A stretch of DNA of 64,000 nt from JAAYDI01 sp052034005 (GTDB lineage: Bacteria > Planctomycetota > Planctomycetia > Pirellulales > Pirellulaceae). The stretch covers positions 62,001 through 126,000 of the forward strand of contig JBPOJB010000013.1 of the NCBI GenBank assembly GCA_052034005.1. The letters are read 5' to 3'. Positions within the stretch are counted from its first letter, which is position 1. Each line of letters opens with the position of its first letter. Below, one piece after another: positions 35,184-43,133 of this stretch. The position numbers and the translations under genes are program-made. Under the pieces are notes generated by a model. The model was not told where the DNA came from, ran no database searches, and saw only the letters and a list, made by a program, of their open reading frames with translations.

Positions 35184-36641
35184 ATGACTCAGCGGGATGA
35201 CCTCTCTTACGGACTGATCAGCGCCTATGTCGATGGCGAGCTGACGCCTGACGAGTGCGCACGGGTTGAACAACTCGTGGCCAGTTGCGACAAGTATCGT
35301 CAGGCGCTTGCCGACTATCGGGCCATCCGTGGCGGGATCGGGCTTCTGCCTCCCTGCCGACTGGATTCGACGTTTGCAGATCGCGTGATCGCCGCCGCAA
35401 ACGCGCTGGGTACGGCCCTCGTTCCGTCCACGGAGCAGCCGGCCCAGCCCGCGCCCGTACGCGGGGCGGTCGGCGGTGCATGGCATTGGCCAACGGCCGT
35501 CGGCCTCTTGGTCACACTGGCCGGCGTCGTGGTGCTCGCCCTCTCGATCTGGGGTCCGGAACTCGGGACCACCATTTCCGGCGGGTCCGCGCTCGTGTCT
35601 CAAACTACGCCGCACCCGCCGACAGCCGTTGAGGGGCGGACGGATGGTTCGACGGCGGGGTCGCCCAACAGACCGACGCCGGAGGTCGAATCGGTTCCGG
35701 CGGTGGCCGCGCCCCTCGTCCGGCCCGAACCGACGCCTGTTCCGCAGGTGGCCCAGTCGGGCTCGGCAGCCGACGCACAGGGCTTGGTCGGTGAAGACCG
35801 GGCGCTGGCCCATACTCTCCCGGCACCGCCTGCACAGCAGCGCGAGACGGCTAGCGCACCGACGGCCGGGGGAGGGCCAGAGTCGATCGGGGTGGCAGAG
35901 CGTGCGGGGCGCATCGCGCACGAGCCTGACCGGCTGGGGCATACGCCGATGCCGGATGACGACCACGCCTCGGGGCGTGCGCCGGTCGACAGACCGTTTT
36001 CCGGACCCCAGCAACTGCTGCTGGTGATGGATGTGGCGCTGACGCGCCAAGGGCTGGAGAAGGACGCTTTCTCGCGGGTACTGGCCGCCCAAGGAGTCTC
36101 AATCCAAGACGCCGTACCGATCGACGCGCAGTTGGAGGAGGTGATGCTGGCCAGCCGGTTCTTCGACCCGGTCCCGACGCCGGCCGATGGGATGGCCGCG
36201 ATGGACATCGGGCTGTCGCTCGTGTTCATGCGGGCGCATGCGGGCCAGATCGACGGCCTGTGGCGCGCGATGCGGGCCGTGCCGGGCGACATCTCTCGCG
36301 TCACGCTCGACATGGCAATCATGCCGGCCGACCGCGCACTGTTCCAGGACCTGCGTCGCGTGGCGGACCTGCGTGCGGCCGGGGCCGCGGCGGCGGCAGG
36401 TGAGCCGAAGTCTCAGACGCAGCCCGCCAGCGCATGCCGGCTCGTGCTGGATCCGCATTGGCGCGGCACGATCCCCGCCTGGATGCTCGACACGGAAGCA
36501 CGCGAGACCCTGCCCGTCGAGGGCATCCCCGGCCAACCCACGCCGACCGTTCCACTCCCGCCGGGCGGTCGACTGGGTGAAAACATCGACGCGGACGTGC
36601 TGTTCGTCATCCATCTGGGCCGGGTGCCATCGGGCCCATGA
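35184..36641 (+). CDS. Anti-sigma-factor-like membrane protein with large periplasmic part
   Basis: A 485-aa protein. Residues 1-60 resemble a zinc-finger anti-sigma domain (LISAYVDGELTPDECARVEQ, then VASCDKYRQALADYRA), but the usual HxxxCxxC zinc site is incomplete: cysteines occur as ECARVEQ and SCDKY. One membrane helix follows at about 100-125 (PTAVGLLVTLAGVVVLALSI), then a Pro/Ala-rich linker and a folded C-terminal region (from about 275) of unknown type. No sigma factor gene is adjacent; aroH is upstream and the downstream gene is on the other strand. A GTG twelve bases upstream could be the start. The N-terminal call is reasonable; the cognate partner is unknown. Confidence 0.68.
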   Translation: MTQRDDLSYGLISAYVDGELTPDECARVEQLVASCDKYRQALADYRAIRGGIGLLPPCRLDSTFADRVIAAANALGTALVPSTEQPAQPAPVRGAVGGAWHWPTAVGLLVTLAGVVVLALSIWGPELGTTISGGSALVSQTTPHPPTAVEGRTDGSTAGSPNRPTPEVESVPAVAAPLVRPEPTPVPQVAQSGSAADAQGLVGEDRALAHTLPAPPAQQRETASAPTAGGGPESIGVAERAGRIAHEPDRLGHTPMPDDDHASGRAPVDRPFSGPQQLLLVMDVALTRQGLEKDAFSRVLAAQGVSIQDAVPIDAQLEEVMLASRFFDPVPTPADGMAAMDIGLSLVFMRAHAGQIDGLWRAMRAVPGDISRVTLDMAIMPADRALFQDLRRVADLRAAGAAAAAGEPKSQTQPASACRLVLDPHWRGTIPAWMLDTEARETLPVEGIPGQPTPTVPLPPGGRLGENIDADVLFVIHLGRVPSGP

Positions 36642-36649
36642 CGGCCCGG

Positions 36650-37321
36650 TCACCGTTCACCGCGGGTTTCCCCCGGTTGCACCTGGATGAACCGCGGCTT
36701 GGGGAACGTGAACGGGCGGCCCAGGAGAGTCGACAGGTGTTCACGCTGCGGGCCGGTCAGGTGTTTGAGCAGTTCCTCTTCGGGCGGCCGCGCACCGGCG
36801 CGCACCGCGTCGCGCAGCGCCTCCTGCTGTGCCGAACTGAGGCCCAAACGGGCGACGACCCGAGGCTCGAACAGCGCACGCGGTCCGAGATAACGCACGT
36901 ACAACTCGTCCAGGCGGACCTGCTGGGCCCGGTCAAGCCGCGCCACTACGCGCCGATGAAAGGCCTCCTCGACCGCCGCGACATCGCGGCCGCGTTCCGC
37001 CACCGTCCGATCGGGATCGACGCTCTGGTTGCCGAGCACCTCAGCGCGGAACCGCCGCATCTGCGCCCGCAGTTCGTCGGCCCAACGGGCGAACTGCTGA
37101 ATCTGGCCGGGAGTCAACGCCAACTCCCGAGCCACGCCGTCCACTTGGACCAGCCAGAGCGCGCCACTCCCGCCGCCCGAGATGCACAGCGGCTCGGCCT
37201 CCGTGTGGCTGTCCGACCATCCGGCACCCAGGCTCCACGGGACCGTCCAGGGCGCACCCCACAACAGGGCAGCTACGGCGGCCAGGACATGCGCCCGGCG
37301 GCTGGCTTGGTGTACGCTCAT
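36650..37321 (-). CDS. Secreted helical protein, Spy/LTxxQ-like
   Basis: A 223-aa exported protein with a signal peptide (HVLAAVAALLWGAPWTVP). It has helical repeats of the type seen in periplasmic Spy/CpxP-like proteins and in many planctomycete secreted proteins: ARELALTPGQIQQFARWAD and VVARLDRAQQVRLDELYVR, then VVARLGLSSAQQEALRDAV. The LTPGQ and LSSAQ elements mimic the LTxxQ repeat. It follows the EF-hand gene by 28 bases on the same strand, so the two are probably cotranscribed. Chaperone-like or metal-responsive function is possible but unproven. Confidence 0.6.
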   Translation of the reverse strand: MSVHQASRRAHVLAAVAALLWGAPWTVPWSLGAGWSDSHTEAEPLCISGGGSGALWLVQVDGVARELALTPGQIQQFARWADELRAQMRRFRAEVLGNQSVDPDRTVAERGRDVAAVEEAFHRRVVARLDRAQQVRLDELYVRYLGPRALFEPRVVARLGLSSAQQEALRDAVRAGARPPEEELLKHLTGPQREHLSTLLGRPFTFPKPRFIQVQPGETRGER

Positions 37322-37349
37322 CAGATTGCGCTCGGGCCGCCAGGCCTGT

Positions 37350-39347
37350 TCAGTTCTTGGGCATCAGCGCCGCGCCCATCTCCGCCGGCGTGATGCGACC
37401 GTCCTTGTCGACATCCGCGGCCGAATAGTCGGTGCTCATCTTCGACCACTCATCCTGCGTCAGGACGCCGTCCTTGTTCGTGTCGTACCGACGAATGAAG
37501 CCCACGGCATATTTGATGTACTTGTCGGGTACTGCCCCCGCCGCATCGGCCGCGGGCGACGAACCGGTCGCCGCGGGCGCGTCGACCGCCACCGACTCGC
37601 CGCCCGCCGCCGCCTCCGATTCGCCCGCCGCGGCGGGCGCTCGTGCAGTCGCCCTCTCCGAACGGCCCGGTGCCGCGTCGTCACGTCCGCGCGACCATTC
37701 GCCGCGTCCGCCGCGCGATTCGCGGCGATCGGGAGACCCGCCCGCACCGTTGCCAGACGAGGTCGAGCCGGGAGAACCGCGGACCGCGCCACCCTCGACG
37801 GCCGTCACGCACTCATGCGGCGTTACAATGCCGTCGCCGTTCAAGTCGAATTGCGAAAAGTCGGCCACTACCTGGTCCGACCAGGATGTGGCGAACTCGG
37901 ACATCTGGATCTGCCCGTCGCCGTTGGCGTCCAGGCTTGCGAACCAGGACGGCAGGCCCTCAATCCCCGCCAGACGCTCCACTGCCGTACGCCTGCGGTA
38001 CGAGGAAGCGCTGTTGTCCACACTGCGCCGGTTCGCTCCGGGCTTCTCGCCACCAGGCCCCGGGCTGCCCTCCTCGCCCTCGCGCTGCGTATACCAGCCG
38101 CCCCGCTCACCGTCGCCTTCCCCATTGCGCCGCCCACGGCCGCCGAATCGGGCGGTCATCGCCGCAGTGAATTCCTCGCGCGAGATCCGGTTGTCATGGT
38201 TCGTGTCGGCCTCCGCGCTGACCAACATGCCCCACTCGTCCCGATCCAGGTATCCGTTCCGGTTGCGGTCCGCCATCGTGAACATCTGGGCGATCCGGTC
38301 CTGGCCCTGAGCCTGGCCCGGATCTCCGCCCCCACGCCCGCCCGCCGCGTTGCCCCCACGCCCGCCGGCCGTTTCGCGCTCCCGCTCCACGCGTCGCATC
38401 GCGTAACGCAACGCAAGCTCGGTGAGCGTCAGTTTGCCGTCGCCGTTCCGGTCTGTCTGCAGCGGGTCGCCTTCCCAGTGGCCACTGCGAATCTCGTTGG
38501 CGTCCAGTACTCCGTCCTTGTTCGTGTCGCTGCGGCCCATCGTGCGCAGCGCCTCCTGACGATCCTCCTCCTGGATCGTCACCGCGAAACGCTCGGCGGC
38601 GTCACCAAAACCGGGTACTGGATCGAACAGATCCGGTTCGCCGAACCCGGGTACCAGCGGCGCGATCGTCGCTGCGCCTTCGCGCCCCCCTTCGCCACCC
38701 CCGCCGCGATCACGCGAGAAACCGAATTCACCACCCATCTCGGCCATCCGACGGTTTCGCATCTCGTCAAATGCGCGCGCAACGTCGTCCAACGGGATGG
38801 GGCGCGACAGGTCCAGACCGCTTCGCTCCAAGAACATCCGAGCACGCCCCTGCGACTCCTCAGGATCCAGCATGCCGTTGTTGTTGGTGTCCAGACGGGA
38901 TATGAAACTCATCGAACCGCCGCCCGGTGGAAAGCCCATGCCGCCGCCCGGTGGGAAACCCATGCCGCCGCCCGGCGGGAAACCCATGCCGCCGCCCGGC
39001 GGGAAGCCCATGCCACCGCCCGGCGGGAAGCCCATGCCGCCGCCCGGCCCGCCCATCGGGCCGCCCATCGGGCCACCCATCGGCCCGCCCATCGGGCCAC
39101 CCATCGGGCCACCCATCGGCCCGCCAGAGCCCCTCGCCTCACCGCCGGGGCCGCGCATGGGACCACCCCCACCTGCACCGCCCTCACCGCCCCCGCGTCC
39201 ACGTCGCCCGCCCCCCTCGCCGCCAACTTCGCCACCCCGGCCTCGCCGGTCGCCTCCCGGGCGCTGACCCCAGACCGGTTCAGTCAATAGGGCCACTGCG
39301 AGCAGTGTGAGAACCAACCAACCCATCTTCCGACAGCGTGTGCTCAT
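37350..39347 (-). CDS. Secreted Gly/Met-repeat protein with nine EF-hands
   Basis: A 665-aa exported protein with a signal peptide (GWLVLTLLAVALLTEPVWGQ). Residues about 30-145 are low-complexity: Gly/Arg-rich, then GGPM repeated, then five GGGMGFPP units. Nine EF-hand loops follow, including DTNNNGMLDPEE, DTNKDGVLDANE, DRNGDGKLTLTE, DRNRNGYLDRDE, DTNHDNRISREE, DANGDGQIQMSE, DLNGDGIVTPHE, DTNKDGVLTQDE and DVDKDGRITPAE. It is probably a calcium-binding envelope or matrix protein. The chosen ATG at 39347 is two codons after an in-frame TTG. A long open frame on the opposite strand is a GC-bias artefact. Confidence 0.85.
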   Translation of the reverse strand: MSTRCRKMGWLVLTLLAVALLTEPVWGQRPGGDRRGRGGEVGGEGGGRRGRGGGEGGAGGGGPMRGPGGEARGSGGPMGGPMGGPMGGPMGGPMGGPMGGPGGGMGFPPGGGMGFPPGGGMGFPPGGGMGFPPGGGMGFPPGGGSMSFISRLDTNNNGMLDPEESQGRARMFLERSGLDLSRPIPLDDVARAFDEMRNRRMAEMGGEFGFSRDRGGGGEGGREGAATIAPLVPGFGEPDLFDPVPGFGDAAERFAVTIQEEDRQEALRTMGRSDTNKDGVLDANEIRSGHWEGDPLQTDRNGDGKLTLTELALRYAMRRVERERETAGGRGGNAAGGRGGGDPGQAQGQDRIAQMFTMADRNRNGYLDRDEWGMLVSAEADTNHDNRISREEFTAAMTARFGGRGRRNGEGDGERGGWYTQREGEEGSPGPGGEKPGANRRSVDNSASSYRRRTAVERLAGIEGLPSWFASLDANGDGQIQMSEFATSWSDQVVADFSQFDLNGDGIVTPHECVTAVEGGAVRGSPGSTSSGNGAGGSPDRRESRGGRGEWSRGRDDAAPGRSERATARAPAAAGESEAAAGGESVAVDAPAATGSSPAADAAGAVPDKYIKYAVGFIRRYDTNKDGVLTQDEWSKMSTDYSAADVDKDGRITPAEMGAALMPKN
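38917..39036 (-). repeat. Five 24-base units encoding GGGMGFPP
   Basis: Five head-to-tail 24-base copies with a few synonymous differences lie within the EF-hand gene. The low divergence suggests recent expansion by slippage or unequal recombination. They are coding, not a CRISPR array: there are no unique spacers. Confidence 0.9.
39049..39120 (-). repeat. Six 12-base units encoding GGPM
   Basis: Six tandem 12-base copies (CCGCCCATCGGG and two variants on the + strand) lie directly upstream, in the sense of translation, of the 24-base array. They keep the reading frame, so copy changes would alter protein length only. Confidence 0.9.
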
Positions 39348-39532
39348 GGCCAAAACCCATGTCAGACGTGGACCGCTAGAAGCCCTCGGACCTTCTGCCC
39401 GTTATTTATCCATTATTGATTGAACCACGGTGTACGTCACGAGTTCCGTCGCGACCGGCACGCCGCGCCCCCGGCAGTCGCCTCCCGGGCAGTCTGGCCG
39501 GGGCCGTGGATTTGGAGTCGCCGGCAGCGAGC

Positions 39533-40669
39533 CTATTCCGAAACCCCGAGCGTCACCTCCACGTCGACCTGCTTGTGGTCACGGATGATGCTGACCAGCA
39601 CCTGGTCGCCCGGCTGCTTCTGCTCGACCAGCGACAACAGGTCATCGGCCGTACGGACGCGCTTGCCATCAATCCCGATGATCAGGTCGGCTTGACTATG
39701 GTCGATCCGCGTCCGCTCGTAGATGGTCGGTCCGCGCCGGAACTGTTCGCGCACCAGTCGAAAACCGCGGAGGCCGGCCCGATCGGCGGGCCCGTCCGGG
39801 GTGGTCGCCGCGATCAACAGCCCTTCGTCCGTCTGATAAACGCGCGCGATTCCCAGGTCCGGCCGGATGACCCGACCGGTCTGGATCAACTGGGTCACCA
39901 CCCGCTTGATCGTATTAGACGGGATGGCGAACCCGACGCCCGAATCCTCGCCCGTCGTACTGGCGATCGCCGTGTTCATCCCCACTAATTCGCTCCGCAC
40001 GTTGAGCAACGGGCCTCCCGAATTGCCGCGGTTCAGCGCCGCATCAATCTGGATGATCGATTTGATCGTGCGCCCGTTGGGGGATCTCAGGGTGCGATTG
40101 AGACTCGAAATGACCCCCACCGTCAACGTACGTTCCAGCCCGAACGGATTACCCAACGCGTAGATCTTCTGGCCGACCCGCAGACGCGATGAATCGGCCA
40201 GCGTCACGGGGATCAGTTCATCGGCCGGCGCTTCGATCTTCAACACGGCAATGTCGTTCGATGGGTCCTGACCGACCAGGCTGGCCGCATACGAGCTACC
40301 GTTGGCCAGCGCAACCTGGATCTGCTGAGCGCCTTCAATGACGTGGTAGTTGGTGAGAATGTGCCCTCGCTTGTCCCACACAGAGCCCGACCCCGCCCCC
40401 TCGGTGGGCACAAAATCCATGAACATCAGGTCGGTGCGTACCGCACGCGTCGCGATGTTCACCACGCTGGCGTTCGCATGATCATAAACCTGGATGTTCA
40501 CCTGCTCCTCGGGCGTAAACTCGGACAGGTCCGGTGGCGACGGCAAGACGACTTTCCCCATCTCCTGAGCTGACAAGTCGATCGGGCGGCTTGCTGACTG
40601 CAGCAGGCTGCCGAGAACCACTCCGAGCAGTGCACATGCCGTGGCGACCAGAAACAGATTGCGGTGCAT
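39533..40669 (-). CDS. HtrA/Deg-type periplasmic serine protease
   Basis: An S1C trypsin-fold protease for quality control of envelope proteins. The 378-aa product has an N-terminal signal anchor (LFLVATACALLGVVLGSLL), the catalytic triad H109 (TNYHVIEG), D139 (SNDIAVLK) and S217 (RGNSGGPLL), and one C-terminal PDZ domain (about 270-375) interrupted by a charged insertion (VREQFRRGPTIYERTRID). One PDZ rather than two recalls DegS or plant Deg1. The ATG at 40669 follows GGAGG; the open extension to 40759 lacks a ribosome site. It is monocistronic. Confidence 0.9.
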   Translation of the reverse strand: MHRNLFLVATACALLGVVLGSLLQSASRPIDLSAQEMGKVVLPSPPDLSEFTPEEQVNIQVYDHANASVVNIATRAVRTDLMFMDFVPTEGAGSGSVWDKRGHILTNYHVIEGAQQIQVALANGSSYAASLVGQDPSNDIAVLKIEAPADELIPVTLADSSRLRVGQKIYALGNPFGLERTLTVGVISSLNRTLRSPNGRTIKSIIQIDAALNRGNSGGPLLNVRSELVGMNTAIASTTGEDSGVGFAIPSNTIKRVVTQLIQTGRVIRPDLGIARVYQTDEGLLIAATTPDGPADRAGLRGFRLVREQFRRGPTIYERTRIDHSQADLIIGIDGKRVRTADDLLSLVEQKQPGDQVLVSIIRDHKQVDVEVTLGVSE

Positions 40670-41132
40670 CGACGACGAGCCTCCTATGCAGCTTCGTCCT
40701 CCGCTGTGCGAAGAGGGCTGGAGCATGGGTCGCAGCGGTACGCGCATCCGCCCAGGCATGCGCGCACCCGCTCAATGCGTGGTGAATCGTGACAGTATAA
40801 CACGCGCGGCCAGATCCCGAAAACGGCACCCCGCCCAGCGCGTCGTGCGACGGGTACGACATCGTAATTGCCGGCACGGCCGGTGCAACCATCGTCGCCG
40901 CCATTCTTTTCCAGGACTCGCTGGTCGCGCGAACTGGTTCGTACTCAGTACTGTTTCCCCCGTATGCGCCAATTGCCTAATGAGCCCAGATGCTGGCCTC
41001 CGATACGATACATCAGCGAGAATACATGGATGCCGCGTGCGGCACACGGTTGTTTTTTGCCTTGCTGGCAAGCCGTGCAGAGGTGCTGTCTCTTTCTTGC
41101 GCGATGCGTCGCTTTTCAGGAGGATAAGTGGA
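40670..41132. promoter_or_regulatory. Divergent intergenic region with a -10 candidate for the protease gene
   Basis: On the - strand TATACT (40794-40799) is a 5 of 6 match to a -10 element; no good -35 lies at 16-18 bases. On the + strand side I see no convincing promoter for the downstream secreted protein. A short inverted repeat TTGCC-TTGCT-GGCAA lies near 41058. No gene is supported here. Confidence 0.35.
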
Positions 41133-42500
41133 ATGACCCGCGCCAGCTACGCCTTGACGCTCCTGCTGGTCGCCTTCGGGGGGTCGCTTATGGTGACAAA
41201 CCCGGCAAGGTGCCAGTTGGGATTTGACTACAACTATTACGGAACTTGTTACCGCGAAGCCTGTCCTTTCGCGGATGGAAATGTGCAGACAGACCAGGAG
41301 GTGACGGGATCTGCACACACGGACAGACTACCTGGAGCAGCAGACTTGCGTGGCCGGATGGTCGTCGCCATTCTGGACGATCCGGTCACGATCAGCGCGA
41401 GCCATCCTGACGCGACCGCCGATGACGCCGTCGTCGACGCGGCCGCCGACGGTGCGGAGGAGGCTGGCGCGGCCTACTCCAAGGCCGCCAATATGCGTAC
41501 TGAGTCGCAATCGAGGTCGGTCCAGTCGGTCAACGGGTCGGACGCGATGACTGATGTGTACAACTATCGGTCTCGCTACGAGTACCTGTTGCAGCACGGC
41601 TACATCCACTACGACGATCCTGCGTACGGTGCGATGTGCGACCGGGCCGACGCCACGGACGCGCGCGAAGTTGTGGACACGCCACCGGACGTGGTGCGGG
41701 ACTGCGAAAACGAAGTCTACCAGGCCTATCTCCAGCGCTGTGCGGAAGAGGCTGTGGCCAACGCGCTGACCATCGCGCCGGCCGCCGAGCGCGGCGCGTC
41801 CGAGTCCGCCGCGTCGGATGCATCTTACGAGCCCTATGAGCCTTATGAGCCCTACGATTACGCGCCGTACGACCCTTGGAAAACCGAGTCCGTCTCGTCC
41901 CCGAGCGGCCATCCCTCGGGCTACGCGCCGGGCTACGAACACGGTTACGGCTACGGTTACGAATATGACTACGGTTACCACTGGGAGCGCAGTGCCTCCT
42001 CCCAGTCGGAGCCAGCCGTGGGAACGGAAGATGCCGACACCTCACCGGACCTCGACATCCAGCGCATGATGGATCTCGGCCGCGACCTGTTCAGTTCGCT
42101 GCTTGAATCGGACCTGGCCGAGGCGGTCGAAGCGGCTGCCGAGCGTGTCACGCACTACGTGGCTCGGACGGCCGATGCCATGGGGGTCGACCAGATCGGC
42201 CGGGATGTGACGGAAGCGCTGGCGGCCGCATTCCAACGTCCGTTGCCCAACCCCAACGATGCGGACTGTGACTGGGCTCACGCACATGTGTACGCGTTCA
42301 CCTTCGACGTTTCCGCGGCGGAGGAGACGCTGACCGCCCAATCGCCGGTCGACCGCGAAATGGCCCGTCAATGGACCTGCCGCGTCATTAACTCGGTTGC
42401 TGCCGCGCTGGACCGGGTTGCCGTCGCACTGCGACGCTTTGCTGACCAGAGCGTGGCCACTGCGCCCGGCAGCGACCAGTGGTCAACGACTCAGCGCTGA
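41133..42500 (+). CDS. Secreted Tyr-rich protein of unknown function
   Basis: A 455-aa protein I do not recognise. The ATG at 41133 follows a strong CAGGAGGA site and gives a signal peptide (YALTLLLVAFGGSLMVTNPA). The mature N-terminus is Tyr-rich (FDYNYYGTCYREACPF). Residues about 230-285 contain short Tyr repeats (YEPYEPYEPYDYAPYDP; then GYGYGYEYDYGYHWE). The C-terminal 170 residues are helical and acidic (DLFSSLLESDLAEAVEAAA; CRVINSVAAALDRVAVALRR). Several conserved-looking cysteines could form disulfides. It is monocistronic and closed by a strong terminator. A structural or adhesive surface role would fit the composition, but is a guess. Confidence 0.7.
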   Translation: MTRASYALTLLLVAFGGSLMVTNPARCQLGFDYNYYGTCYREACPFADGNVQTDQEVTGSAHTDRLPGAADLRGRMVVAILDDPVTISASHPDATADDAVVDAAADGAEEAGAAYSKAANMRTESQSRSVQSVNGSDAMTDVYNYRSRYEYLLQHGYIHYDDPAYGAMCDRADATDAREVVDTPPDVVRDCENEVYQAYLQRCAEEAVANALTIAPAAERGASESAASDASYEPYEPYEPYDYAPYDPWKTESVSSPSGHPSGYAPGYEHGYGYGYEYDYGYHWERSASSQSEPAVGTEDADTSPDLDIQRMMDLGRDLFSSLLESDLAEAVEAAAERVTHYVARTADAMGVDQIGRDVTEALAAAFQRPLPNPNDADCDWAHAHVYAFTFDVSAAEETLTAQSPVDREMARQWTCRVINSVAAALDRVAVALRRFADQSVATAPGSDQWSTTQR

Positions 42501-42535
42501 GCCGGCCGCGTGAACTGGAACGGTTTTTTTGCAGG

Positions 42536-42570
42536 CCCTCCCCTGAAAAAGGGGAGGGTTTTTTCTTTTT
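42536..42570 (+). terminator. Rho-independent terminator after the Tyr-rich gene
   Basis: CCCTCCCC (42536-42543) pairs perfectly with GGGGAGGG (42551-42558) around a 7-base A-rich loop, followed by TTTTTTCTTTTT. It starts 36 bases after the stop codon. Confidence 0.92.
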
Positions 42571-43133
42571 CTCTACCCTTCCTCCAGCTGTAGCATTTCG
42601 CAACACTCGCGCGAAATGGTTCACCAGGCTCGCCGCCCTAAAATGTGTGATATGAGCGTATTGCGTCACGCAACGGCCGGGCGGCCGTTCTTCGCCCTTG
42701 GGACCTGCGATTGGCGCGGCGTTTGCCCAGCGCTCTTCTGCCCTGGCAGGTGGCGTTCAGCCGGTTGCGCGGCGCGCTCTGGGCCGCGCGACTTGGGATG
42801 CGACCCGGGAGTCTTGGCCGTCCGGCCGGTCCGGGCGGTCGCGTCCTGACCCCGTGCAACGCAAGGGCCGTCTGCGCAGGCTGTAGCGGGCGTGATATGG
42901 GCAACGGCGGGGCGTGAGAAGAGGTGGTGGGCGTGCGTCGCGGTGTTGACGCTGCCTACTTTGTCAGGATCGCCCAAATTGGCGTTTTTTAGGTAGCAGA
43001 AAGAATGTGCCCAGCTTAGAATGATGCTTACGGGCGAACTTCTAAGTGCCCTCGATGTGGGCGAGGCGGGCCATCCGAACCGGGACGGGGAGGGAGTCCT
43101 TTCGCATTCACTTCTGTGGCTGGAGTTTTCACT
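42571..43133. other. Non-coding gap before the VWA protein gene
   Basis: About 560 bases without a credible gene; open frames here are short, GC-driven and lack ribosome sites. TTGACG at 42945 and TTGTCA at 42961 have no matching -10 at proper spacing. TAGAAT at 43016 is a -10-like hexamer without a -35. Confidence 0.5.

Noticed and set aside
38917..39120. Possible CRISPR-like repeat array
   Set aside because: Units are directly adjacent, in frame and coding (GGGMGFPP and GGPM) with no unique spacers.
37182..39290. 702-aa open frame on the + strand opposite the EF-hand gene
   Set aside because: Arg/His/Ala-rich shadow of a GC-biased gene; no motifs, no ribosome site, and the - strand frame encodes nine clear EF-hands.
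42616..42986. Short open frames after the Tyr-rich gene
   Set aside because: Multiple overlapping frames on both strands with Arg/Pro/Gly bias and no ribosome sites.
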